Part shown: piece by piece, positions 1 to 7,560 of the stretch
How positions within the stretch are numbered: position 1 is the first letter of the stretch
How the letters are laid out: each line of letters begins with the position of its first letter
Assembly (NCBI GenBank): GCA_964368625.1
Contig: CAYJBH010000048.1
Location: 1 to 16,758 of the forward strand
Length of the DNA: 16,758 bases
DNA from: CAYJBH01 sp964368625
GTDB taxonomy: Bacteria; Bacillota; Clostridia; Oscillospirales; Ruminococcaceae
Direction of reading: 5' to 3'
Made by a program: the position numbers and the translations under genes
Notes under the pieces: generated by a model
What the model was told of the DNA's origin: nothing
Database searches by the model: none
What the model saw: the letters and a program-made list of their open reading frames with translations, nothing else

Positions 1-29
1 GTTATTATATACATCAGGGAAAATCACAT

Positions 30-105
30 GGGGCATTAGCGCAGTTGGTAGCGCATCACACTGGCAGTGTGGGGGTCAGGAGTTCGAATCTCCTATGCTC
101 CACCA
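30..105 (+). tRNA. tRNA-Ala (anticodon GGC)
   Basis: A complete cloverleaf can be folded by eye. The acceptor stem GGGGCAT pairs with ATGCTCC (one G-T wobble). The D-stem is GCGC/GCGC, the anticodon stem TCACA/TGTGG with loop CTGGCAG giving anticodon GGC at 63-65, and the T-stem AGGAG/CTCCT around TTCGAAT. The discriminator is A and the CCA end is encoded (103-105). GGC reads GCC/GCU alanine codons. A strong hairpin terminator follows at once. The 3' part from base 50 onward is duplicated at 13751-13810, which marks this gene as a probable integration target. Its promoter lies mostly outside the window. Confidence 0.95.
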
Positions 106-109
106 TGAA
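50..109 (+). repeat. Putative attachment-site repeat, left copy (tRNA-Ala 3' part)
   Basis: Bases 50-109 match 13751-13810 in direct orientation over 60 positions with a single difference (G80 against A13781). This copy belongs to the intact tRNA and covers the anticodon arm, T arm, acceptor 3' strand, CCA and four bases beyond. Integrative elements that use tyrosine recombinases commonly recombine in tRNA 3' halves and rebuild the gene with element-borne sequence. That this is such an attL is inference, because no integrase is visible in the window. Confidence 0.6.
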
Positions 110-143
110 AGCAATCGATAGATAATATCGGTTGCTTTTTTTT
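108..143 (+). terminator. Rho-independent terminator of tRNA-Ala
   Basis: A 10-bp stem (GCAATCGATA at 111-120 with TATCGGTTGC at 126-135, one G-T wobble) closes a 5-base loop GATAA. The stem is extended by AAA/TTT and is followed by an uninterrupted run of eight T. This is a textbook intrinsic terminator directly behind the tRNA. Confidence 0.9.
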
Positions 144-238
144 GTGCCTATTTTTAGGTGCGCATTTTTAATCAGAAAATTTGTACCCGTAAAACCGAGA
201 GTTTCGAGTGGAAAATTTTTGATTAGAATGCTTATTAA

Positions 239-361
239 GTTAAAATCAAGGATGTTGATGGAAAGGTATTTAAACTAAAAAAGGGTATATCAATACTAAA
301 TCAAGTGGACGAGTCCGTAGAAGGTATTATTAAGTATATGAAAAAGGTAGAAAAGATTTAA
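239..361 (+). pseudogene. C-terminal remnant of an unidentified protein
   Basis: A lysine-rich frame of 40 codons runs from GTT at 239 to TAA at 359-361 (begins VKIKDVDGKVFKLKKG, ends KYMKKVEKI). It has no ATG, GTG or TTG start in frame, because a TAA lies directly upstream at 236-238. Its stop abuts the start of the next small frame (TAA then ATG), as in a coupled operon. I do not recognise the family. The composition and close packing suggest the tail of a gene cut by a deletion, probably part of the same decayed mobile-element block as the next two frames. Confidence 0.3.
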
Positions 362-505
362 ATGTCGTTGAGAAAAGTCATCAAATTGTCGATAGCGGTT
401 GTGCTTAAAGCTCTGCTTCTTGCCGGTCTGTACGCTCTGTTTAACGAGGTGGTCATGTCACAGTTAGAGCGTGAAGTCACAAACAAGTTCGATTATAACT
501 GTTAA
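362..505 (+). CDS. Small hydrophobic protein, unknown, possible mobile-element relic
   Basis: This 47-residue frame starts with ATG directly after the previous TAA. A purine-rich AAAAAGGTAG stretch lies a short way upstream as a possible ribosome binding site. Residues about 8-27 are hydrophobic (LSIAVVLKALLLAGLYALF) and could form one membrane segment. The tail is charged and ends in Cys. The next small frame begins 12 bases later behind a good AAAGAAAGG site, so the two look co-transcribed. No function can be assigned. The position between the tRNA and the SpoVG-like remnant fits small accessory genes of integrative elements, but that is inference. Confidence 0.4.
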   Translation: MSLRKVIKLSIAVVLKALLLAGLYALFNEVVMSQLEREVTNKFDYNC

Positions 506-517
506 AGAAAGGTCTAC

Positions 518-670
518 ATGAAATACTCTATTAAAATAGAAAATCTTCGTCCCAACGGTGCTGTAAAGGCGTATGCCTCGGTCAATCTAAACAATGAGTT
601 CGCCATCAACGATGCAATAAATAAACCATTGTCCAAAAATATGTTTGCGATACTTCTTCTAAACAGCTGA
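518..670 (+). pseudogene. Truncated SpoVG-family-like protein (integrative-element type)
   Basis: This 50-residue frame starts at ATG 518 behind AAAGAAAGG (505-513). Its first 30 residues (MKYSIKIENLRPNG, then AVKAYASVNLNNEFAI) have the pattern of the SpoVG-like proteins often carried by Firmicutes conjugative elements: a beta-strand, then V-K-A-Y/F-A-S, then x-F-A-I. SpoVG proteins are usually about 85-100 residues or longer and continue with a conserved glycine- and lysine-rich half. Here the sequence after residue 31 loses that pattern and stops at 50. I read it as a gene broken by deletion or frameshift. Assignment is by recognition only and could be wrong. Confidence 0.45.
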
Positions 671-715
671 TTTTACTTTTCAACTTAGCTGAATTCGTCC
701 TACAAACATTATTCA

Positions 716-2839
716 TTAATCCCTCGGCAACTTATTAAAGTGGCGTTTGTATGCTCTTCTAAAGGATACTGCTCCGGAATAGCCCACCTCTTTAGCTATT
801 GTATTTATGCTTTTTTCCGTTTCGTTAATAAGCTTTTTCGCATATGACATCCTTAACTCTTCAACATATTCTGAGAATTTTATTCCGAAAAAGGATTTAA
901 ATTTTTTTGATATTAAATACTCAGGAACGCCCAATTCTTGAGAAATCATCGATAGGCTAAACTGGTTTGAAGTATAGTTGTTTTCTATGCACTCGATTAG
1001 CTTCAACTTAAAGGCCATATCTTTATCGCCTTTTATATCTTGTAGGTTCTCGTTTAACAAATAGAATAGTGAACTTAATATTTCATATGAGTTAGGTTGT
1101 TCAATTTTGTTTGTTATTAATTTGATATCGTCCTCAATCGAGTCAACCTCCAGTCCATATGATGTCCTTGCCGTCTGCAATATCTTAATAAATGTTGTAA
1201 GCATATCCCTTAGCAGCAGATAGTACATGTTGGTGTGAGGTGTTATATGCTGGTTCATTAACAGAATTCTACTAAAAACCTCGTCAATTTCTTGTCTTGA
1301 TTCCTTTAAAACTGCGTTGCACAATTCCGACTGTATCTCCGAGGGGTAGACGTACACGGCAGTTTCGGGACTGCTATTTTCATAGGTGATTACGCTACAG
1401 CTCTCGGTCATCTTCGAATTAATGCATTTTTCGGCGCTCTCATGTGATAAATATAGTGAAAAAAGGTTGTTACATGGGTTGCCTATTCCGATTTTGGTGT
1501 TTATGCCATGGTTGTTTAAAATATAGCAATGCAGCTCATCGCCCTTTTCTTTAAGCAAGGTTAGGTTGAATTTCTCGTTTAGGTTAATTAAAATCTCTAT
1601 AGATGAACCGCTTCTACCTTCTTCTTTAATAAATGTATTTTCAAATAAGTTGCCAATTGCCGAGATGGTAACCCTCTTCGCCTCAACATAATCGTCTAAC
1701 TCCTCGAATTTAATGATAAAAATCGTAGCCATAGAGTTTGTTATGGGGAAGTTTAAAAATTTAATTCTTTTATCGATATTTTCTTGTTGGAGGAAATCGT
1801 TCTTTATTAATCGGTTATAAAATGTTCTCTGCAATGCAGGTAGATTGTCTACAAATAGCTGGTTTCTCTTTAGATCCTCCGATATAATGTCTGATGCATA
1901 GCTGAATAGGTTGTCGATTTTGGTGTTGTTTGTCTCTACAATTCCGCATACCCTTGCTAATTCTTTTATGGGCTTCACTCTCACCTTTGCAAGCAGGAAT
2001 GCGGAAAAAAACATAATAACTAACAATAATAATGCTACGAGGATATATATTACGACCCTTTCGTAAAAGTTTTGATAGGCGATATCAGCATTGTATCCGA
2101 AAACATATGTATCTTTGTATATGCCGGTTACGCTGAAGCTGTGTTCGTCAACCTCATCTGCCACACTCGTCTCAAAAATATCTGTTCCATTACGATTGAT
2201 TATCGAAAAAGAAACTATATATTCTTCGCTAAACAGTTGTTGAAATTCAGAGCCATTTATCGCAAAGAAAACTACAGCAGTGTCGTCTGCATTAGTAGTG
2301 TTGACAGGATAACTTCTTGATATCATCAGATATTCAGCCCCATTCTTCACTGCTGTGTGCATTCCAGAATCCAACAGTTCAATGTGGACGAGACTGTCTT
2401 TCAGCATATCGTGATTGTTGTGCATAAAAACGGGGTAATGGGTTTGATATACCGAAATGGAACTGGTTATATAGTCTGACCCTTTCACCGTAACAAAAAT
2501 TTCATTAACGAATGTGTTAGTGACACCATGCAACCCCAGATAATCCTGTAATTTATGAAATGAATAATAGTTTGAGTTTGAAACAGCATCCAAAAATTGA
2601 TCACTTTCATTTATCATCGACATAGAATTGTAGATAATCTCAATCTCTTTGTCGATGGTTTTTGCTGTGTTTTCAATTTGATCTTCAATCTTAGATTTTT
2701 GGTAACTGTATTCATTTAATAATGTTACGAAAAGAATAGATACCACAATAGTAAAAATTAATAAAACTATCAACAAATATGGCCTAAAATATGCCATAAA
2801 AATTTTATCTTGGGATTTGTGATTTATAAAATATTTCAT
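716..2839 (-). CDS. Membrane-anchored AraC-family transcriptional regulator
   Basis: This 707-residue one-component regulator probably senses a carbohydrate outside the cell and acts on nearby promoters. Two hydrophobic segments (about residues 19-42 and 263-286) enclose an extracytoplasmic region of about 220 residues, the arrangement of Cache-type sensor domains. A cytoplasmic linker of about 300 residues leads to a C-terminal AraC double helix-turn-helix (about 609-705), with the typical LSMISQELGVPEYLISKKFK first helix pair and INTIAKEVGYSGAVSFRRAYKRHF second pair. The protein stops at KLPRD, a few residues before where the family usually ends, but both helices are complete. The start is ATG at 2839 behind GGGGAGAG (2844-2851). 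The gene is divergent from the ABC importer, the usual place for the regulator of such loci. No receiver or kinase domain is seen. Confidence 0.9.
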   Translation of the reverse strand: MKYFINHKSQDKIFMAYFRPYLLIVLLIFTIVVSILFVTLLNEYSYQKSKIEDQIENTAKTIDKEIEIIYNSMSMINESDQFLDAVSNSNYYSFHKLQDYLGLHGVTNTFVNEIFVTVKGSDYITSSISVYQTHYPVFMHNNHDMLKDSLVHIELLDSGMHTAVKNGAEYLMISRSYPVNTTNADDTAVVFFAINGSEFQQLFSEEYIVSFSIINRNGTDIFETSVADEVDEHSFSVTGIYKDTYVFGYNADIAYQNFYERVVIYILVALLLLVIMFFSAFLLAKVRVKPIKELARVCGIVETNNTKIDNLFSYASDIISEDLKRNQLFVDNLPALQRTFYNRLIKNDFLQQENIDKRIKFLNFPITNSMATIFIIKFEELDDYVEAKRVTISAIGNLFENTFIKEEGRSGSSIEILINLNEKFNLTLLKEKGDELHCYILNNHGINTKIGIGNPCNNLFSLYLSHESAEKCINSKMTESCSVITYENSSPETAVYVYPSEIQSELCNAVLKESRQEIDEVFSRILLMNQHITPHTNMYYLLLRDMLTTFIKILQTARTSYGLEVDSIEDDIKLITNKIEQPNSYEILSSLFYLLNENLQDIKGDKDMAFKLKLIECIENNYTSNQFSLSMISQELGVPEYLISKKFKSFFGIKFSEYVEELRMSYAKKLINETEKSINTIAKEVGYSGAVSFRRAYKRHFNKLPRD

Positions 2840-2887
2840 TAATCTCTCCCCGTGTCGATAAATAGTTTTTCGTTTTTTTGCACTATC

Positions 2888-2916
2888 ATTATATCATTTT
2901 GTTGTAAATATTGCAA
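2888..2916 (-). promoter_or_regulatory. Promoter of the AraC-family regulator
   Basis: On the minus strand, TTGCAA (2911-2916) and a perfect TATAAT (2888-2893) are separated by 17 bases. The predicted start of transcription is near 2881, about 40 bases ahead of the ATG. The -35 hexamer is its own reverse complement and also fits a promoter in the other direction. Confidence 0.6.
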
Positions 2917-2919
2917 CAA
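2899..2919. promoter_or_regulatory. Candidate operator palindrome in the divergent promoter region
   Basis: Two 9-base arms, TTGTTGTAA (2899-2907) and TTGCAACAA (2911-2919), are inverted with one mismatch around a 3-base centre. The element covers the shared -35 hexamer. A second TTGCAA lies 30 bases downstream at 2941-2946. A protein bound here would affect both directions. The AraC regulator is the obvious candidate, but this is inferred from position only. Confidence 0.45.
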
Positions 2920-2938
2920 TAATTAGTTTTGATATCAT
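2911..2938 (+). promoter_or_regulatory. Promoter of the importer/enzyme operon
   Basis: TTGCAA (2911-2916) and TATCAT (2933-2938) are separated by 16 bases, a moderate sigma-A-type match. It would start transcription near 2945 and leave a leader of about 120 bases before the first permease. The -10 is imperfect and the spacing short, which fits a promoter needing an activator. It shares its -35 hexamer with the divergent regulator promoter. Confidence 0.45.
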
Positions 2939-3063
2939 ATTTGCAAAAAAAGCATCATCATTTTTTTATGAAATGTATTATATTTTTCTGAAATTGCATC
3001 TTGATTTCCTGCTGGTTTTTGGTAGTATTGGATTAAAGAATTCACAAAAAGAGGAGAAAAAAT

Positions 3064-4035
3064 GTGATAAAGCACAAAGCTAATGCAATCAAGGGTTCTC
3101 GTAACAGTTTTAATCAACCATTTTGGCTTAAAGTTCCACTCTTAAAGGCAATTATCAAGCATCCGGGATTGTATCTATTAATATTACCATCGCTGATCTA
3201 CTTATTTATCTTTAAATACGTTCCTATGTACGGACTGCGAATGGTGTTTTATAATTTCCAGCCGGTATTTGGATATGAAGGAAGTGCTTTCGTCGGTTTT
3301 GATAACTTTATTTCATTTTTTGAATCTCCTTACTTTGTTTCTTTGTTGACAAACACATTGTCCATTAGCGTTTTGCAACTTATTTTGGGATTTCCGTTTC
3401 CAATTATACTTGCGATCGCACTCAATGAGATGAGGAACAAGCCTTTCAAAAAAACTGTACAGATGTTGACCTATGCGCCGCATTTTATCTCCACCGTTGT
3501 AATGGTGTCGATAATAATTCAGTTTTTAGATCCTCGACTAGGTATCATAAACAGTCTTTTAGAGCTGATGGGTTTTGAATCCACTAACTTGATGGGTGAA
3601 CCCGATGCATTCTCCTGGATTTATGTTATTTCCGGAATATGGCAAACCACCGGTTATTCCTCAATTGTATTTATCGCGGCATTGTCGTCTATAGATCCAC
3701 AGATGCATGAAGCGGCTGTTATCGACGGTGCGACAAAGTTTCAGCGCATTTTATACATCGACTTAAAGCAACTTTTACCCACCGCTATCATTATGCTGAT
3801 CCTCAATGTAGGAAGAATTATGTCTATTGGATTTGAAAAAGCATATCTGATGCAAAACATGATGAACCTAAGCTCATCCGAGATCATCTCAACCTATGTT
3901 TATAAAGTCGGTATCGAAAGTTTCAACTTTAGTTATGCAACAACTATCGGCTTGTTTAATTCAGTTATAAATCTTATACTTATTGTCGGTGTAAACTATC
4001 TATCGAAAAAATACAGTGAATCCAGCTTGTTTTAA
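3064..4035 (+). CDS. Sugar ABC transporter permease, LplB type
   Basis: This 323-residue inner-membrane permease is one of the two channel subunits of a carbohydrate importer. A basic N-terminus is followed by about six hydrophobic segments. The conserved EAA loop, which docks the ATPase, is at residues about 216-223 (EAAVIDGA). The stretches around KYVPMYGLRMVFYNFQP and FVGFDNFISFF are typical of the LplB/YtcQ-associated branch that handles complex oligosaccharides. The start is GTG at 3064 behind AGAGGAG (3050-3056). The overlapping ATG at 3062 runs directly into TGA, and no other Met occurs before residue 54. The second permease follows after 37 bases. No ATPase gene is in the window, so a shared MsmX-like ATPase is likely. 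Confidence 0.92.
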   Translation: MIKHKANAIKGSRNSFNQPFWLKVPLLKAIIKHPGLYLLILPSLIYLFIFKYVPMYGLRMVFYNFQPVFGYEGSAFVGFDNFISFFESPYFVSLLTNTLSISVLQLILGFPFPIILAIALNEMRNKPFKKTVQMLTYAPHFISTVVMVSIIIQFLDPRLGIINSLLELMGFESTNLMGEPDAFSWIYVISGIWQTTGYSSIVFIAALSSIDPQMHEAAVIDGATKFQRILYIDLKQLLPTAIIMLILNVGRIMSIGFEKAYLMQNMMNLSSSEIISTYVYKVGIESFNFSYATTIGLFNSVINLILIVGVNYLSKKYSESSLF

Positions 4036-4072
4036 TTGATTGATATAATATAAAGAAAGGTAGGATACAGCG

Positions 4073-4978
4073 TTGAAAAACAAAAACAAGAACGCAATTA
4101 AGCAATCCAAAAAGGATAATTTATTCGATATTATCAACACAATATTTTTATGTCTCACATTTATACTCGTTGCATACCCGATCGTGTATATAATAAGCAG
4201 TTCGATAAGTGATCCGGAAGTCGTCGCAAGAGGTGGCATATATTTATGGCCGGTGGGTATAAATTTTGAGGGTTATTACGCGGTTTTTGAAACCGACTCC
4301 GTTTTGACCGGATATGCAAACTCTTTCTTTTATGCAATCGTCGGAACTGCATTTAATGTCATTTTCACATTACTCGCCGCCTATCCATTGTCAAGACGCG
4401 AGTTTTGCGGAAGAAAAACAATAACATTTCTCTTTACATTTACAATGATGTTCAACGGTGGACTTATACCAACCTATACACTGGTGCAATCACTCGGACT
4501 GATTGACACACGGTGGTCGCTTATTCTCCCGACACTCATAGGCGTTTGGAATTTAATCATCACCAAAACTTTCTTTGAATCTACTATACCTAAAGAGATA
4601 TATGAAGCGGCAGAAATTGATGGTGCGGGTGATATAAGAACTTTTTTCCGAGTTGTATTGCCGGTCTCCACCCCGATTATAGCTGTTATAGTTCTTTATT
4701 ATGCGGTCAATCATTGGAATGCATATTTCGACGCAATGCTCTATATAAAGAGCGCCGAGCTATATCCGCTCCAGATTCCGCTGCGTAACATCCTCATTGT
4801 AAACAGCATGGAAATGGGCATGTTGCTCGACGCGGAGGAGATGGCACAACAACAAGCGTTGGCACAACTACTTAAATATTCATTGATTGTTGTCGCAAGC
4901 TTGCCGGTAATGTGTATCTATCCGTTTGTTCAAAAATATTTCGTAAAAGGAATAATGGTCGGATCGGTCAAAGGTTAA
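4073..4978 (+). CDS. Sugar ABC transporter permease, LplC/YtcP type
   Basis: This 301-residue partner permease has about six membrane segments, the EAA loop at residues about 178-186 (EAAEIDGAG), and the ending KGIMVGSVKG that is characteristic of the YtcP/LplC branch. It forms the translocation pore with the preceding permease. The start is TTG at 4073 behind AGGTAGG (about 4058-4064). No ATG or GTG lies in a better position, and the first internal Met would remove the leading membrane helix. The binding-protein gene follows after 59 bases that contain a short hairpin, a common arrangement that lets the binding protein be made in excess of the permeases. Confidence 0.92.
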   Translation: MKNKNKNAIKQSKKDNLFDIINTIFLCLTFILVAYPIVYIISSSISDPEVVARGGIYLWPVGINFEGYYAVFETDSVLTGYANSFFYAIVGTAFNVIFTLLAAYPLSRREFCGRKTITFLFTFTMMFNGGLIPTYTLVQSLGLIDTRWSLILPTLIGVWNLIITKTFFESTIPKEIYEAAEIDGAGDIRTFFRVVLPVSTPIIAVIVLYYAVNHWNAYFDAMLYIKSAELYPLQIPLRNILIVNSMEMGMLLDAEEMAQQQALAQLLKYSLIVVASLPVMCIYPFVQKYFVKGIMVGSVKG

Positions 4979-4990
4979 TCACAAGAGTGT

Positions 4991-5013
4991 AATATGGGGA
5001 TATACCCCTTATT
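4991..5013 (+). promoter_or_regulatory. Intercistronic hairpin before the binding-protein gene
   Basis: AATA-T-GGGG pairs with CCCC-T-TATT around loop ATATA, giving 8 pairs and one T-T mismatch. No T-run follows, so it is unlikely to be a strong terminator. It may stabilise the 5' end of the downstream message or weakly attenuate. Confidence 0.35.
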
Positions 5014-5037
5014 AAATAAAAAAATTGGAGGAACAAA

Positions 5038-6744
5038 ATGAAAAAACTGAAAAGCGCAATCGCACTGTTACTCGTTGCAGTAATGTTATTTACTGCCGCC
5101 TGTTCATCAGAATCGGCATCTGATAGCGGTGCAACAGCAGACACACCGGCCGCCGAAAATAATGATACTGGTGAATCAGAATCAAGCGGAGCATCAACAC
5201 AAAGCCCGATAGCGACAGAGGTCGGTACCTATCCGGTAGTGAGCGAGCCCTACACCCTAAAAGTTTTTGCACAGCAGACACCTGTTATAGAAGATCTGAC
5301 CACCAACGAATTCACATTGTATATGGAAGAGTACACCGGCGTTACATTTGATTGGGAGATCACCCCGACAAATGCTCTGGAACAAAACCGGAAAATCTCG
5401 CTTGCAAGTAACGTTTTCCCCGACATCTACCTTGGGGCTAACGTTACAAAAGACGAGGAGATGATCTACGGTAAAGCGGGCGTATTCCTTCCGCTCAACG
5501 ATATTATCGAAACTCAGGCTCCCAATACCAAAGACGCTATCGACACCCTCAATGTTTGGGCGAATATAACAGCACCTGACGGCAACATCTATTCACTGCC
5601 GACATTGACCGATGCACAACATCCGAACTATCCGACAAAACTCTGGATAAACTCCTCGTGGAGAGAAGATCTCGGTTTTGAAGTTCCCACAACAACCGAT
5701 GAGCTGTACGATATGCTTCTCGCTTTCAAAACGCAGGATCCCAACGGCAACGGCCAAGATGATGAAATCGCACTTTTCTCGGCAGATGCCGGTACCGGAA
5801 CAGATTTCCAATACTATTTCATCAACTCTTTCATCCAGTCCGATCTCAACGGCTTTAACATTACCGACGGCGTGATAAGTGCCGCATTCATCACCGAGGG
5901 GTGGAGAGAAGCCCTTCGTTATATGAAATCGCTTGTTGATGCCGAAATATTGGATGTTACCTCTTTCTCCGCGACATACGATCAGCTGAAAACAGTTGGT
6001 GAAACAGGTTCCGACACCATCCTCGGCGGTGTTATCTGGCCCTATCCGAATGACATTTGGGATTTCAGTGTAGAGACACACACAAATTATGACACCATTC
6101 CTCCGGTAGCGGGTCCCGAAGGGGTACAATACGCACCTTACAAAAACAATTTTGTTATGTCAGGACAGCTTGTTGTGACCAACGAGTGTGAATACCCCGA
6201 TGTTGCCGTTCGCGTTTTCGACTGGTTGTACACACAGGAAGGCATGCTGTCGCAGAGAATCGGACGTGAAGGTATCGAGTGGCACGTTCCGGAAGATGGC
6301 GTATTGAGCTATACCGGCGAAGATGCAACATGGCAAAAACTCACCCCCTTGGGCGGTGTACAAAACTTCTTCTGGTCACAGTGGAATGTCCCCTCCTACA
6401 ATCGTCATGAGGAGCAAGCCAGCAACCAAGACATGGATGTATACGCAAGCAACGGACTGGAAATCAGATTGTATGAAGCAACCGTTGATAACTATGTACC
6501 GTACACACCGGAAGAATATCTCCCAGAACTTCACATGAATCCCGACACCATCACCGAAACAGTTCAAAACAAAACCAACATCGACAAATTCGTCGACGAA
6601 AGTCTTGTAAGATTTGTCACCGGCGACCTAAGCATCGATGATGACTGGGACAAGTATGTTGAAGATGTTACCAACATGGAACTTGATATGGTTATAGCGG
6701 AATATCAAACAGCATACGACTCTTTCCTTGCAAATTCTAAATAA
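5038..6744 (+). CDS. Extracellular solute-binding lipoprotein of the sugar ABC importer
   Basis: This 568-residue lipoprotein is the substrate-capturing subunit of the importer formed with the two upstream permeases. The N-terminus is a lipoprotein signal: a basic KKLK, a hydrophobic core, then a lipobox FTAAC with the modified Cys at residue 22. A Ser/Ala/Glu-rich linker (about 23-65) spaces the mature domain from the membrane. The body has the composition of large (over 500 residue) LplA-type oligosaccharide-binding proteins, with many Trp and Tyr, and includes an Asp-rich turn (DPNGNGQDDE, about 236-245) that could bind calcium. The start is ATG at 5038 behind GGAGG (5027-5031). The large size suggests an oligosaccharide rather than a monosaccharide ligand. 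The exact ligand is not visible. Confidence 0.92.
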   Translation: MKKLKSAIALLLVAVMLFTAACSSESASDSGATADTPAAENNDTGESESSGASTQSPIATEVGTYPVVSEPYTLKVFAQQTPVIEDLTTNEFTLYMEEYTGVTFDWEITPTNALEQNRKISLASNVFPDIYLGANVTKDEEMIYGKAGVFLPLNDIIETQAPNTKDAIDTLNVWANITAPDGNIYSLPTLTDAQHPNYPTKLWINSSWREDLGFEVPTTTDELYDMLLAFKTQDPNGNGQDDEIALFSADAGTGTDFQYYFINSFIQSDLNGFNITDGVISAAFITEGWREALRYMKSLVDAEILDVTSFSATYDQLKTVGETGSDTILGGVIWPYPNDIWDFSVETHTNYDTIPPVAGPEGVQYAPYKNNFVMSGQLVVTNECEYPDVAVRVFDWLYTQEGMLSQRIGREGIEWHVPEDGVLSYTGEDATWQKLTPLGGVQNFFWSQWNVPSYNRHEEQASNQDMDVYASNGLEIRLYEATVDNYVPYTPEEYLPELHMNPDTITETVQNKTNIDKFVDESLVRFVTGDLSIDDDWDKYVEDVTNMELDMVIAEYQTAYDSFLANSK

Positions 6745-6757
6745 AACATAGTATAAT
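6728..6757 (+). promoter_or_regulatory. Possible internal promoter for the enzyme genes
   Basis: TTGCAA (6728-6733), an 18-base spacer and a perfect TATAAT (6752-6757) overlap the end of the binding-protein gene. The same TTGCAA hexamer is used at the divergent promoter near 2911. This could give the downstream enzymes their own transcript, but AT-rich intergenic sequence produces such matches by chance. Confidence 0.35.
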
Positions 6758-6764
6758 TTAATTG

Positions 6765-6824
6765 CCTTAATCAACAAGTCTGAAAATACCGATTCAAAGG
6801 TGCTTTTGGACTTTTGATTTAAGG
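6765..6824 (+). promoter_or_regulatory. Long imperfect hairpin between binding protein and SGNH gene
   Basis: The arms CCTTAATCAACAAGTC (6765-6780) and GACTTTTGATTTAAGG (6809-6824) are complementary apart from two single-base bulges, with a loop of about 28 bases. A competing smaller pairing, AATACC with GGTATT (6785-6790 and 6822-6827), overlaps it. No T-run follows. It sits just before the AAAGGAG site of the next gene and could act on mRNA stability or translation. Confidence 0.4.
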
Positions 6825-6847
6825 TATTAAAGGAGCACTGAATAAAA

Positions 6848-7525
6848 ATGGGAAAACGCTATATTCCGGAATTCGGATCATTTGAAAACGAATCAGAAAA
6901 AATAATAGTACTAGCCGAAAGTGATAAAAAGTTGCCGAACATTTTATTGCTCGGTGATTCCATCTCCATAGGATACCATAATACGGTGGTGCAACTGTTG
7001 AAAGACAGGGCGAATGTCAAAAGACCGACGCTGGAATCGGGCGATGCCGAAAACTGTCTGCACACCGGCATAGGGCTCGAAAACATAGAAAGATGGCTCG
7101 GCGATATCAAATGGGATTTAATACATTTCAACTGGGGACTTCATGACCTAAAAAGAATAGATCCGGCGAAAGGCATGGATTCCGATGACCCCAAATTACC
7201 TCCGGTAAACGATCTTGAAAAATACAAAGAAAATTACTGCAGTATAATCGAAACTCTGAAAAAAACAAACGCTAAATTAATCATGGCCACAACGACACCG
7301 TTTTCAAAGGATGTAAGACCCTGTAGAATACCCAAAGATGTGGCTTTTTACAACGATATTGCAATCGAAATCGCAAACAAAAATGATATCCCCATAAACG
7401 ACCTATACGCTTATGCAATAACAAAGCTCAATGAAATACAGATTGAATCAAATGTGCACTTCACCGCAGAAGGTTCTTATAAACTAGGTATAAAAGTTGT
7501 TGAAATTATCGAACAACAACTTTAA
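6848..7525 (+). CDS. SGNH/GDSL-family hydrolase (probable carbohydrate esterase)
   Basis: This 225-residue protein probably removes acyl groups, such as acetyl, from the imported glycan. Block I is GDSIS with the catalytic Ser at 38. A Gly-containing block II (TGIG) lies at about 73-76. Block III appears as NWGLHD (95-100), a form found in some SGNH subfamilies. The catalytic His is H204 in NVHFTAEG. The residue three positions before that His is usually Asp but is Ser201 here, so the dyad/triad is altered or completed by another acid. There is no signal peptide or membrane segment, so it should be cytoplasmic. The start is ATG 6848, with AAAGGAG (6828-6834) somewhat far away at 13 bases. It sits between the importer and the sulfatase, 35 bases from the latter. 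The substrate is inferred from context only. Confidence 0.8.
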   Translation: MGKRYIPEFGSFENESEKIIVLAESDKKLPNILLLGDSISIGYHNTVVQLLKDRANVKRPTLESGDAENCLHTGIGLENIERWLGDIKWDLIHFNWGLHDLKRIDPAKGMDSDDPKLPPVNDLEKYKENYCSIIETLKKTNAKLIMATTTPFSKDVRPCRIPKDVAFYNDIAIEIANKNDIPINDLYAYAITKLNEIQIESNVHFTAEGSYKLGIKVVEIIEQQL

Positions 7526-7560
7526 TATATTTTCAAAGTAATATTTATAATGGAGCGAAA

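Noticed and set aside
2899..2919. CcpA catabolite-control site
   Set aside because: The palindrome lacks the central CG and the TGWAA...TWACA pattern of cre sites, so another regulator is more likely.
5593..6129. 178-codon minus-strand open frame inside the binding-protein gene
   Set aside because: It lies wholly antisense to a clear lipoprotein gene, has no recognisable domain and no convincing ribosome binding site.
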